From the NCBI GenBank assembly GCA_016183615.1, contig JACPEG010000041.1, positions 113,915-177,914 of the forward strand: a stretch of 64,000 nucleotides of DNA. Direction: 5' to 3'. Origin of the DNA: Betaproteobacteria bacterium (GTDB lineage Bacteria; Pseudomonadota; Gammaproteobacteria; Burkholderiales; UBA6910). The translations under genes and the position numbers were made by a program. The notes below the pieces were generated by a model. The model was not told the DNA's origin, did not search any database, and worked only from the letters and a program-made list of their open reading frames with translations. Position 1 is the first letter of the stretch. Each line of letters opens with the position of its first letter. This document shows positions 27,456-36,074 of the stretch, piece after piece.

Positions 27456-28154
27456 GTGCTGATAGACATCCTAAAGGACCTCCTTTCCCGGAAGGCGACC
27501 TCCGCGCCGGAGCGCAATCGCGCTGCGAGCTTTCCCGCCGCCAGCCGGGATCCGGGGGTAAGGCAGGTTCTCAACGTCGGGGCCAACAGCAAGCTGATCC
27601 CGATCCCCGAATATTTCGACGGGTGGAAGCACCTGACGCTCGACATCGACCCCAGGACCGGGGCGGACGTCATCTGTGACGCCCGCGAGCTCGCCGCCTT
27701 TCCCGCCGCCGTTTTCGACGCCGTCTATTGTTCCCATAACCTCGAGCATTTTTACCGGCACGACGCTTACAAGGTGCTGCAGGGATTCCGGCATGTGCTC
27801 AAGCCTGACGGTTTCGCCGAAATCCGCGTCCCCGACATCGATGCCGTCATGCGGCACGTGCTCGCAAACCACATGGACTTGGAAGACGTACTATATCAGT
27901 CACCGGCGGGGCCCATCACCGTCCACGACGTGATTTACGGTTTTGGCGAGGAGATCGAACGCAGCGGCCAGGACTATTTCGCCCACAAGACGGGCTTCAC
28001 TCCCGGGTCGCTGCCCGCAGTGCTTAAAAACTCCGGTTTTGCCGTGGTCCGCCTGGCACCGCAGGTGAATGTTTTCGAGCTGCGGGCGTTCGCCTTCAAG
28101 GCCGCAATCACGCCGTTCCAGCAGCAGATCCTGGGCCTTGCCCGGGAGCCCTGA
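27456..28154 (+). CDS. SAM-dependent methyltransferase
   Basis: 232 residues. SAM motif V-L-N-V-G-A-N-S-K near 38-46, an acidic D-I-D-P-R near 63-67 and Y-C-S-H-N-L-E-H-F near 90-98 place it among Methyltransf_11/Ado-Met type enzymes of glycan clusters. It starts with GTG after a weak purine stretch. The stop lies in a CTGAAC-N5-GTTCAG hairpin that also carries the stop of the convergent OGT-like gene. Confidence 0.78.
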   Translation: MLIDILKDLLSRKATSAPERNRAASFPAASRDPGVRQVLNVGANSKLIPIPEYFDGWKHLTLDIDPRTGADVICDARELAAFPAAVFDAVYCSHNLEHFYRHDAYKVLQGFRHVLKPDGFAEIRVPDIDAVMRHVLANHMDLEDVLYQSPAGPITVHDVIYGFGEEIERSGQDYFAHKTGFTPGSLPAVLKNSGFAVVRLAPQVNVFELRAFAFKAAITPFQQQILGLAREP

Positions 28155-28167
28155 ACCGCCCGTTCAG
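28151..28167. terminator. Short hairpin containing both convergent stop codons
   Basis: CTGAAC (28151-28156) and GTTCAG (28162-28167) flank five bases. The TGA of the rightward methyltransferase and the TGA of the leftward OGT-like gene are both inside the stem. There is no T-run, so termination is only a possibility. Confidence 0.35.
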
Positions 28168-30488
28168 AGGACGATCGCGTGCGGGCCGTTGCCCGCGAGA
28201 TAGTTTTCCCACATCAGGCTATAGGCCGCTTCCAGGTGCCGGGCAAATCCAGGCGTATCGAACAGCGCCGCGGTTGACCGGTTCCGGATCAGCTTCTCGC
28301 GCAGCATCACCAGATCCTCCGGTCTTTGGGCCAGGCGCCGTGCCAGCGATTCATACTCATCCATGGAATAAGTGACGAGTTCCGGGAGCCCCGCCGCAGT
28401 CAGCAGGCTGCCGGCGACACGGGACGGGAAGGCTTCCCCGGCGCAGGTCAGCACCGGCAGCCCGACCCAGAGCGCGTCGCTGGCGGTGGTATGCGCGTTG
28501 TAGGGCAGGGTATCCAGGAACAGGTCTGCCGCCCGCAGCCGGGCGAGATGCCGGGCAAGAGGGAGTTTTGGAGCAATAATCAGCCGCTCCGGATCGACAT
28601 CGCGGGATTGCGCTTCGCGGCGCAGGTTCTGCGCAGCCCAGTGATTGCTTTCGAGCAGCCACAGCACGCTGCCCGGGACGGCCTTGAGCAGCCGCATCCA
28701 GGCCGCGAACACCGGCGGCAGAATCTTGTAGGTCTGGTTGAAGCAACAGAAAACAAAGGCCCCTTCCGGCAGCCCGAGTTCCCTGCGCTCCGGCGTGTCC
28801 GCTACGCTCCTGCGGCGATCGTTGACCTGGTAGGTTCCCGGGAGATAGACGAGCTTTTCGGTGAAAAACAGGGCCTGGCCGGGGGGCGTGATGAAACGGT
28901 CCGTCACCAGATAATCGATGAAGTCGGCGCCCATGGTACCGGGGTAACCCAGATAACTGACCTGGAGGGGGGCGGGCCTCAGCGCCACGATCTCTGTTCT
29001 CGCATGCTGGGTATAGCCCTTCAGGTCCACCAGGATGTCGACCTGATCGCCGTAGATCCTGGCGGCCGCAGCTTCGTGGGACATGGGACTGAGGTCCACG
29101 AAGTTGTCGAAGGCGCGCACCAGGCGGGCGCGCATCGGGCTGGCGTCATCGGGCCCGTAGGAATAGGCGGCTATTTCAAAGTGGGTCCGGTCATGCAGCT
29201 CGAACAGCTCCGCCATCAGGTAGGCCGTGGCATGCTCGTGAAAATCGGCCGAAAGATATCCCACCTTGATCCTGGGGCCGGCCTTGCGCTCAAAGCGGAA
29301 GCGCAGTCGCTCGAGGCCGCCGCTGACTGCCTTTAGCCGGCGCGCCGCGAAATTCCTGGCGCACTGCAACTGCTCCGCCGGGGACGCCGGGATCGAAAGC
29401 AGGCTGAACGGACTGACCTCCTGGTCCGGCTGGGCGGACACGCTGCGGCGCTGCGCTTCGCATAACTCCTCGAATCGCGACCAGTCGCAAACCTCCTGCA
29501 TCTGGAACAGCAGGCTTTCCCGGGCCGCGGAGTTGTCGGGCTCAAGCCGCAGCGCGGCCTGATAGCACTCCAGCGCGCGATCACGGGCGCCCTGCAGCCC
29601 ATAGGCGCTGCCGAGATTGAGGTAGGCTCCCACAAAATCGGGCAACAGCTCGATCGCCTTGCGGCAGGATTCGATCGCCTCGTCCAGGCGGCCTCGCCGC
29701 AGCAGCGCACTGCCGAGATTGCTATAGGGTTGCGCGTAATCCGGGGAATGCCGGATCGCCGTCCGGTAATGGGCAACCGCATCCTCCAGCCGACCTTCGT
29801 CCTGCAGGAGATTGCCCAGATTGTTGTGCGCCTCGGGATTTTCCGGATCCAGTTCGAGGGTCTTGCGGTAGCATCCCGCCGCCTCTTCGGTTCTGCCGAG
29901 TTTCCTGCAGGCCATCCCCAGCCAATACCACCCCTCGGGAATGTCCGGCGTCAGTTCCACGCATTGGCGCAGGCTCCGGACTGACTCCTCCTGCTGCCCT
30001 AGCTGCTGGCAGGCCATGCCCATCCCCAGCCACAGGAAGGGATCGCCCGGGGTCAACTGCAGCGCCGTCCTGTAGACCTCCACCGACTCGGCAAACCGGG
30101 ATCGTGCAGCAAGCACTGCCGCCAGGTTGGAAAGCACGTCGGGATCGTTTGGATCGAGCTCGAAAGCCCTGCGGAAGTGCTGCTCGGCCTCGTCGAGCCG
30201 GTTCAGCTCGCGCAGGATCAGGCCCAGGTTATAGTGAGCAGGCAGGTAATCCGAGGCGATTTCCAGGGACCGCCGGTAGCTCGCCATGGCACCCTGGACG
30301 TCCCCCAGAACCTTCTGCGCGTTGCCGAGACTCTTGTGGTATTCGGCATTGCCGGGATCGCGCTCCACCGCCCGCGCCAATTCCGCGAGGCCTTCGCGAC
30401 TGCGGCTTTCGCGAAGCAGATCGAGACCCCGTTGATGGTGCTCGGACGCGACGGTGCCGAGAGCGTCCCCTTGGCCCGACGAATCCAT
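28164..30488 (-). CDS. TPR/SPINDLY-type O-GlcNAc-transferase-like protein
   Basis: 774 residues. About ten TPRs (residues 20-380) lead into a GT41 (OGT/SPINDLY) catalytic region (about 400-765). The putative catalytic His lies in S-A-D-F-H-E-H near 443 and the nucleotide-contacting Lys in F-N-Q-T-Y-K near 615. Family members add a single GlcNAc, fucose or other sugar to Ser/Thr in cytosolic proteins; in some bacteria they modify flagellin or pili. The ATG at 30488 comes 5 bases after the stop of the second OGT-like gene, so the two are cotranscribed. Confidence 0.88.
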   Translation of the reverse strand: MDSSGQGDALGTVASEHHQRGLDLLRESRSREGLAELARAVERDPGNAEYHKSLGNAQKVLGDVQGAMASYRRSLEIASDYLPAHYNLGLILRELNRLDEAEQHFRRAFELDPNDPDVLSNLAAVLAARSRFAESVEVYRTALQLTPGDPFLWLGMGMACQQLGQQEESVRSLRQCVELTPDIPEGWYWLGMACRKLGRTEEAAGCYRKTLELDPENPEAHNNLGNLLQDEGRLEDAVAHYRTAIRHSPDYAQPYSNLGSALLRRGRLDEAIESCRKAIELLPDFVGAYLNLGSAYGLQGARDRALECYQAALRLEPDNSAARESLLFQMQEVCDWSRFEELCEAQRRSVSAQPDQEVSPFSLLSIPASPAEQLQCARNFAARRLKAVSGGLERLRFRFERKAGPRIKVGYLSADFHEHATAYLMAELFELHDRTHFEIAAYSYGPDDASPMRARLVRAFDNFVDLSPMSHEAAAARIYGDQVDILVDLKGYTQHARTEIVALRPAPLQVSYLGYPGTMGADFIDYLVTDRFITPPGQALFFTEKLVYLPGTYQVNDRRRSVADTPERRELGLPEGAFVFCCFNQTYKILPPVFAAWMRLLKAVPGSVLWLLESNHWAAQNLRREAQSRDVDPERLIIAPKLPLARHLARLRAADLFLDTLPYNAHTTASDALWVGLPVLTCAGEAFPSRVAGSLLTAAGLPELVTYSMDEYESLARRLAQRPEDLVMLREKLIRNRSTAALFDTPGFARHLEAAYSLMWENYLAGNGPHAIVL

Positions 30489-30493
30489 GCCGT

Positions 30494-32962
30494 TCACGGA
30501 ACCGGCCCACGCCGCGCCGGCTTCGCTGCGCTTGCACACCACTCCTGCCACATGATGCGATAGGCCTGCTCCAGATTGCGCGTGAATTTTTCCGCGTCCA
30601 CCAGCGGAGACCTGCGAACCCGTTCGCGCAAGCCAGCCCGCAGCCGGCCGAGGCCTTCCAGGTCTCCGGCCAGGCGCACCGCGACCTCCAGGTACGCTTC
30701 GGGCGTGTCGGCAATCAGTTCCCTCAGGCCCACCGCGGACAGCAGGCTGGCGCCGCCGCGCGACATCACGCCCCGCCCGGTCAAGGTTACCAGGGGCACG
30801 CCCATCCACAGCGAGTGGCAGGTCGTGGTGCCGCCGGTGTAGGGAAACGCGTCGAGGTTGATGTCGATACGGTTATGCAACTCGAGGAATTTGGGGAAAT
30901 CCAGAAAATCCAGGATCTCGAGCCGCTCCGCGGCGATTCCCAGCGCACCGAAACGCCCGATAAGCTCGTCACGGGCGCCGCTCACGCCCCGGGCCGCCGC
31001 CACCAGGCGGGAGCCCGGAACCCGGTGCATCAGCTGGCCCCACAGGTCGATCACCGGGGCATTGACCTTGGGCAACTGGTGCATGGCGCCGAAGGTCACG
31101 TGCCCGGCCGCCGGCGCCGGCAGCGGGCCCACCTCCGGCGCCTCCTCCGGCGTCGCATAGCACCACTGGCTGTCAGGCATGCGCAGCAGCCGCTCCGTGT
31201 GGTAGCGCTCCATCCCCGGCGGACACGCCACCGCGTCCGTGATCCGGTAATCCATCGCCGCCAGCCCCGTCGTGTTCAGGTACCCCAGCCACGTCACCTG
31301 CACCGGCGCCGGCTTCCGCGCGAACAGCAGCATCCGGTTGCCTCCCGCGCTGTGCCCGGCCAGGTCCACCAGAACGTCGATCCCGTCCTTGCGGATGCGC
31401 TGCGCCAGATGCTCGTTGCTCAACCCCACCACCCGCTGCCAGCGGTCCGCCGCCCCCTTCAACCGCTCCGTCACCCGGTCCTCCACCTCCACGTCCGAGT
31501 AGCACCAGGTCTCGAAGCGGTCTGCGTCCCGCAGGCGGAAAACCGGGTATACGAAAAATGCCACCGGGTGCTGGCTGAAATTGGGGGAAATGTACCCCAC
31601 TCTGAGCTTGCGCTGGGGATCGCGGTCGTTGGCGTGGGGCCGCAATTCCCCGGCCACGGGCGCTTCGAAGCGAGCGGCCCAGTCCAGATGCTCCCGGAAA
31701 AAGTCCGCCGGGTCCACGCCGTACTGGCAGTTCTTGGAGAAGAGCATGTTGCTGAACGGCACCGGGGATCGCGGATCGATTTCCATGGCCTTGCGGAATG
31801 CGGCTTCCGCCTCCGTCAGCCTGCCCAGCTCGTGAAGACATCCGCCCAGGTCGTTGTAGGCCCGGACGCAATTCGGGTCCAGCCGAAGGCAGGCCCGGTA
31901 GGTTTCGATGGCCTCGATGGAATGGGCCCAGTAATGATGCACCGTGGCAATCGCGAGCAACCCCTGGGAGTCTTCCGGCTTCAGGCGAACCAGAGCCTGG
32001 AATTCCTTCAGGGCGTCTTCGTACTTCCCCTGGTCCCTGAAAATCGTACCCAGTACAAAATGCGAGTCATAGTGGGACGGGTCCCGCTCCAATGCCTTAT
32101 GGCAGCAGTCCACGGCCTGCGCCAGCTTTCCTTCCAGCTGAAACACGATCGCCAGGCGGTGCCATTTCTCCGGGGACCCGTCGTCGATATCGAGTGACCT
32201 GCAGTAACACTCGGCCGCATCTTCGAATTTACCCTGGGCAGCATAAATGTTCCCGAGCAGCAGATAGGCGCCGTCGCCATCGGGCTCGAGTTCCAACGCA
32301 CGGCGATAGGCGGCCGCGGCCTCTTCGATCCGTCCCAGGCGGTTCAACGCCGTACCCAGGCGATGATGGGCCTGAGGATAATCCGGGCGAAGCTCCAATG
32401 CACAGCGGTAATGATCGATCGCCTGTTCCGGAAGATCTTGATCCTCGATAACCGTCGCCAGGTTGAAATGGGCCTGGGGGAGCCGGGGATTGGCCTGCAA
32501 CGCCTTGCGAAACAGGTCCTCCGCCTCCCGGAGGCGGCCCCGCTGCTGCAGTACGCACGCCAGGTCGTTATAGGCCTCGGCGTAGGCCGGGTCGAGCCGG
32601 AGGGCGGTGTTCAGGCAGTCCTCGGCCCGATCGAGGTCTCCTGCGGAAAGCAGGGCCGCGCCCAGGGCGTAGCGAAAACTCGCCACATCACCCTTGATCG
32701 CGACCGCCTGGGAGAGGAATTCGATCGCCTCGCGGGTCCGCGAAGAGCCTGCCGCCAGCTTGCCCAGCAGGTACAGAGCGTCGAAATTCTCCGGCTGCGC
32801 CTTGAGAATCTTTCGGTACAGGGTCTCCGCACCCGCCAGGTCACCCCAGCCGTGGAGATCAAAGCCCTGGCGCATCCACAGGTCTATGGTCTGTTGCGAG
32901 GCGGGAACCGAGGCTTCTCCCGACCTCCCGTCCAATACTGTTTTCTTCAACCAATTGAGCAT
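30494..32962 (-). CDS. TPR/SPINDLY-type O-GlcNAc-transferase-like protein
   Basis: 822 residues, with a long TPR array (about eleven repeats, residues 30-430) and a GT41 domain (about 460-810). The His equivalent is in S-P-N-F-S-Q-H near 465 and the Lys in H-Q-L-P-K-V near 640. The ATG at 32962 follows AAGGGGCGG. It is a paralogue of the next gene, with the same order of domains but distinct catalytic-domain sequence, so the pair could modify different targets. The head of this two-gene operon lies 1 kb from the tandem pilin genes. Confidence 0.88.
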   Translation of the reverse strand: MLNWLKKTVLDGRSGEASVPASQQTIDLWMRQGFDLHGWGDLAGAETLYRKILKAQPENFDALYLLGKLAAGSSRTREAIEFLSQAVAIKGDVASFRYALGAALLSAGDLDRAEDCLNTALRLDPAYAEAYNDLACVLQQRGRLREAEDLFRKALQANPRLPQAHFNLATVIEDQDLPEQAIDHYRCALELRPDYPQAHHRLGTALNRLGRIEEAAAAYRRALELEPDGDGAYLLLGNIYAAQGKFEDAAECYCRSLDIDDGSPEKWHRLAIVFQLEGKLAQAVDCCHKALERDPSHYDSHFVLGTIFRDQGKYEDALKEFQALVRLKPEDSQGLLAIATVHHYWAHSIEAIETYRACLRLDPNCVRAYNDLGGCLHELGRLTEAEAAFRKAMEIDPRSPVPFSNMLFSKNCQYGVDPADFFREHLDWAARFEAPVAGELRPHANDRDPQRKLRVGYISPNFSQHPVAFFVYPVFRLRDADRFETWCYSDVEVEDRVTERLKGAADRWQRVVGLSNEHLAQRIRKDGIDVLVDLAGHSAGGNRMLLFARKPAPVQVTWLGYLNTTGLAAMDYRITDAVACPPGMERYHTERLLRMPDSQWCYATPEEAPEVGPLPAPAAGHVTFGAMHQLPKVNAPVIDLWGQLMHRVPGSRLVAAARGVSGARDELIGRFGALGIAAERLEILDFLDFPKFLELHNRIDINLDAFPYTGGTTTCHSLWMGVPLVTLTGRGVMSRGGASLLSAVGLRELIADTPEAYLEVAVRLAGDLEGLGRLRAGLRERVRRSPLVDAEKFTRNLEQAYRIMWQEWCASAAKPARRGPVP

Positions 32963-33148
32963 GACCGCCCCTTGTTGCACGCGATGCTCCCGCATTATAC
33001 TTGGCGGGCGGTCTGCGATCGCCCTCCGGCAGTGTCCTTATCCGGAAACCCAGCAGCCGGAATCGATGATTCGAAACGTCGCACCCCCCGGAGAACGAGG
33101 GTTGTTCCGCACAACACGAGATCCGCAAGCGCCAATCGGATGGAAAGC

Positions 33149-33457
33149 ATGTTAGGCAAGCTTTTTTCAGGGACACAGGTGGATGAGTTCGCCAAGACCA
33201 TGGCGCGAGATCTGGCGAAACATTATCCGCCTTCGATCGAGGGCGACGGCAAGAAGGCCTCCGCCAGGAAGCTCTCCGGGGCACTGGAAGAGCTATACAA
33301 TCGCGTCGCCCATTTCAAGCGCGAAAACCGTCTCGGAATCTACCGCAAGGCAAAGCTGGGTAACGTATTGAGGTGGGAACTGAAGGAACTTGGATACAGC
33401 GACAAGTTTACGGAAGAAATCACCAAGGGCGTCATCGTCCGCCTGGCCCAGAAGTAA
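33149..33457 (+). CDS. Small basic hypothetical protein
   Basis: 102 residues; I do not recognise the family. It is Lys/Arg-rich, predicted mostly helical, and lacks a signal peptide or membrane helix. The ATG at 33149 has GGATGGA upstream; another in-frame ATG nine bases earlier lacks a ribosome-binding site. The reading frame is supported by its position alone between two leftward gene groups and by balanced amino-acid composition. Function unknown. Confidence 0.6.
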   Translation: MLGKLFSGTQVDEFAKTMARDLAKHYPPSIEGDGKKASARKLSGALEELYNRVAHFKRENRLGIYRKAKLGNVLRWELKELGYSDKFTEEITKGVIVRLAQK

Positions 33458-33549
33458 CGCCCCTTTCGGCGCCGCTCACGATGCGCCGGAACAAATCCGT
33501 CAAATCCAAACCCTGCCCTGAAGGGCGGCTTGTTTTAACCGTACGGTCT

Positions 33550-33987
33550 TTACTTGCAGGCCGCCGGCAGGAACTTGGTGTCGATATTGCCGCTCACGCA
33601 GGTCCAGTTCTTTCCGCCGTCCGCAGTGGTCAAGAGCAGCGTCTTGCCGGTGATGGTCGAGCTTACGCCCGTGTCTCTCATGGTCGCAGTGAGGGTCAGC
33701 GAGCTGGTCTGGGCGCCGGCGCCGCCGGTGAGGGAAACCGTCGAGACGTACTTGGCCGGGCCGGTGTTGCCCATCACGGATGCAGCGGTACTCGGCCAAT
33801 AGCCTTTGTCCGCGTAGAACTCGGCAATGGGGGTCTTGCCGCCGCCCAGCATCTGCACCGCCTCAGTCACCTGCGACCGGGCGATGTAGTCCTGATAGGC
33901 GGGGATCGCCACCGCCGCCAGGATGCCGATAATCGCCACCACGATCATCAGCTCAATCAGCGTGAAACCTTTTTTCAGCCTCATCAT
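33550..33987 (-). CDS. Type IV pilin (second copy)
   Basis: 145 residues. A five-to-six-residue basic leader (M-M-R-L-K-K-G) precedes the PilD cleavage site G-F-T-L-I-E with Phe at +1 and Glu at +5, followed by the hydrophobic helix of class IVa pilins. Two C-terminal cysteines (C-V-S-G and A-A-C-K) define the D-region disulfide. It differs from the upstream pilin at only 16 of 145 positions, mostly in the leader and surface loops. AGGGGG precedes the ATG at 33987. No sigma-54 promoter is seen in its own upstream region, which follows a terminator. Confidence 0.93.
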   Translation of the reverse strand: MMRLKKGFTLIELMIVVAIIGILAAVAIPAYQDYIARSQVTEAVQMLGGGKTPIAEFYADKGYWPSTAASVMGNTGPAKYVSTVSLTGGAGAQTSSLTLTATMRDTGVSSTITGKTLLLTTADGGKNWTCVSGNIDTKFLPAACK

Positions 33988-34086
33988 CTCATACCCCCTG
34001 TCCTGGTGATTTGAACCGGTCGACACAGAGAGTCCGGGTTGATCAGCGTAGCCGATTGGATAAGGCCAAGTTCGCCCGCAGAGTGG

Positions 34087-34122
34087 AAAAAAAACCCGCC
34101 CCCATGATGGCGGCGGGTTTTT
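34087..34122 (-). terminator. Intrinsic terminator between the tandem pilins
   Basis: Read leftward, an AACCCGCC/GGCGGGTT stem with a loop is followed by eight T. It sits 23 bases after the stop of the upstream pilin and before the second copy, so the second pilin depends on read-through or its own promoter. Confidence 0.85.
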
Positions 34123-34144
34123 CGGGCGAGAAAAGACCCTTTTT

Positions 34145-34582
34145 TTACTTGCAGGCCGCCGGCAGGAACTTGGTGTCGATATTGCCGCTCACGCAGGTCC
34201 AGGTCTTGCCTCCGTTATCGGTGGTCAAGGTCAGCGTCTTGCCGGTGATGGTCGAGCTTACGCCGCTGTCCCTCATGGTCGCGGTAAGGGTCAGCGAGCT
34301 GGTCTGGGCGCCGCTGCCGCCGGTCAGGGAAACGGTCGACACGTACTTGCCCGGGCCGGTGTTGCCCATCACGGACGCCGCGTTACCCGGCCACTGGCCC
34401 TTGTCCGCGTAGTACTCCGCGAACGGCGTCTTGCCGCCGCCCAGCATCTGCACCGCCTCAGTAACCTGCGACCGGGCGATGTAGTCCTGGTAGGCGGGAA
34501 TGGCCACCGCGGCCAAGATGCCGATAATCGCCACCACGATCATCAGTTCGATCAAGGTAAAGCCCTTTTGGATTTGTTTCAT
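34145..34582 (-). CDS. Type IV major pilin candidate (first copy)
   Basis: 145 residues. Leader M-K-Q-I-Q-K-G, then the prepilin peptidase site F-T-L-I-E, an N-terminal hydrophobic helix and a C-terminal disulfide loop (about 131-144). The Shine-Dalgarno AAGGAG is well placed. Together with the consensus sigma-54 promoter upstream, this copy is the better candidate for the main pilus subunit. Type IV pili are built by PilB-type ATPases; a GAF-PilB-like ATPase is encoded at 37810-40194, but the usual pilMNOPQ and pilC genes are not in the window. Confidence 0.94.
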   Translation of the reverse strand: MKQIQKGFTLIELMIVVAIIGILAAVAIPAYQDYIARSQVTEAVQMLGGGKTPFAEYYADKGQWPGNAASVMGNTGPGKYVSTVSLTGGSGAQTSSLTLTATMRDSGVSSTITGKTLTLTTDNGGKTWTCVSGNIDTKFLPAACK

Positions 34583-34951
34583 AACAAGCTCCTTGTGGTT
34601 AAAACAACTGAAACACGTACCGTGCCGTGTTCTGAGGTCATCTAAAAGCAAGCCCTGTGCCAATGCCTGAAGGGGGCGCTTTGCGAAAACCTATTGAATT
34701 TGATGGGTTTTAGCGCACGCCCGGGGGCCTATCGCGCATGTTCCTCAGAATTGAGGCAGAAAGTGACGTTTTTTGTCAGCAATCGTCTACATGGGTGGGA
34801 TGTTGCTTGGCGAATCCTGCCGAGCATTTCCGTTTTTCGACGACGGCCTCGACACACCGACGGATCGCATGCGGCGTTCCTCTGGCGCCAGGGCCGCGGC
34901 GCGCCTCCTCCGCATGCTAATATCAAGGGCATAGCGTCTCGCCAAACGCCT
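34583..34951. other. 369-bp non-coding region between pilin and TPR-methyltransferase genes
   Basis: Contains the sigma-54 promoter for the pilin at its left end. Further right I see short inverted repeats (CCTCA-N4-TGAGG at 34742-34755 and TGAC-N7-GTCA at 34765-34779), possible sites for a sigma-54 activator such as PilR, but no convincing promoter for the rightward gene and no gene of its own. Confidence 0.4.
34648..34662 (-). promoter_or_regulatory. Sigma-54 promoter for the pilin gene
   Basis: On the leftward strand the sequence reads TGGCAC-N5-TTGC followed by TTTT, an exact match to the -24/-12 consensus. The predicted start near 34636 gives a leader of about 55 bases before the pilin ATG. 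Pilin genes in Pseudomonas and many betaproteobacteria use this promoter class under PilS/PilR control; the regulator is not in the window. Confidence 0.88.
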
Positions 34952-36019
34952 ATGCTGGTAAGCATCTTACGAAATATCCTTTCCGGCAGGAAAAAGAACC
35001 CGCACTCGAATCTCGAAGCGCTCGCCGCTGCCGGCCGAAATGCCTGCCGGGCGGGAGATACCGGAACGGCCAGGGAGCTGTTCGCGGAGGTTCTGCGATC
35101 GGACCCCTTTCATGGCGAGGCTCTGGTGGTCAGCGGGATGCTGGCGCTCCAGGACGAGCAGCCGCAACTTGCGCTCACGTTTCTCGATCCGGCCGTTCAA
35201 CGCTATCCCGCGGACCCGGAGATTCAACTCCTTCGCGGCCGGGCTTTGCTCGCGCTGGGGGATCGGGCGGCGGCCGGGCTGTGCGGGGAAAACGCCCTAC
35301 GCCTGCGTCCCGGTATTGCGGGTGCCCACGATCTGATCGCCGCCGCCGAGCTGCCCGGCGAATACTACTTCGACGTTCTGAGCCGCATTCATGGCCTGCT
35401 GCGTCCCGAAACGTACGTGGAAATCGGGGTCGCCGAGGGCCAATCCATCAGGCGGGCAAATCCCGAAACGGCCGTAATCGGGGTGGATCCGGCCCCGGCC
35501 ATCACTTTTGCGCTTGGTCCGAACGTCAGGATTTTCCGCATGACGAGCGATGACTTCTTCGCGCGCCACGACCTTGCGGCGGAACTCGGCGGAAAGGCGG
35601 TTGAGCTCGCGTTCATCGACGGCATGCACCTGTTCGAGTTCGCGCTGCGGGACTTCATCAATCTGGAACGATTTTGCACGCGGGCCTCCACGATACTGGT
35701 CCACGATTGTTACCCGTTGAACCGCATCACGGCTGAACGGGACCGGTGCACCCCATTCTGGAGCGGCGACATTTGGCGGCTGGTGCTTGCATTGAAAAAA
35801 TACCGCCCCGACATTTCCGTGCAGACCATTGCCACGCCACCGACCGGTCTTGGAGTTATCCGCAGGCTCGCCCCTGGCTCAACTGTCCTCGGGGACAACT
35901 ATGACATGATCTGCTCGGAATTCCTGGCGCTCGATTACGGCGTGCTCGACAAAGACAAACCCGGCATGCTCGGCCTGGTTCCCAATGACTGGGACCAGGT
36001 CAGGCGGATTCTCGGCTAG
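34952..36019 (+). CDS. TPR domain fused to a class I methyltransferase
   Basis: 355 residues. Residues about 20-125 form two to three TPR units, and residues about 130-350 a Rossmann methyltransferase of the Methyltransf_24 type, with V-E-I-G-V-A-E-G near 155-162, a G-V-D-P-A motif near 177 and A-F-I-D-G-M-H near 222-228, plus V-H-D-C-Y near 250. The ATG at 34952 opens the conserved region; an earlier in-frame ATG only lengthens it with low-quality sequence. Such fusions occur in glycan loci; the target is unknown. Confidence 0.7.
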   Translation: MLVSILRNILSGRKKNPHSNLEALAAAGRNACRAGDTGTARELFAEVLRSDPFHGEALVVSGMLALQDEQPQLALTFLDPAVQRYPADPEIQLLRGRALLALGDRAAAGLCGENALRLRPGIAGAHDLIAAAELPGEYYFDVLSRIHGLLRPETYVEIGVAEGQSIRRANPETAVIGVDPAPAITFALGPNVRIFRMTSDDFFARHDLAAELGGKAVELAFIDGMHLFEFALRDFINLERFCTRASTILVHDCYPLNRITAERDRCTPFWSGDIWRLVLALKKYRPDISVQTIATPPTGLGVIRRLAPGSTVLGDNYDMICSEFLALDYGVLDKDKPGMLGLVPNDWDQVRRILG

Positions 36020-36074
36020 CAACCGGCCGCACTCAATTCCAGCCAAGCCGTGGCTGAACTCGTTCCGCTCAGGG

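Noticed and set aside
33988..34086. A sigma-54 promoter for the second pilin
   Set aside because: No TGGC-N8-TTGC-like pair is present on the leftward strand in this stretch.
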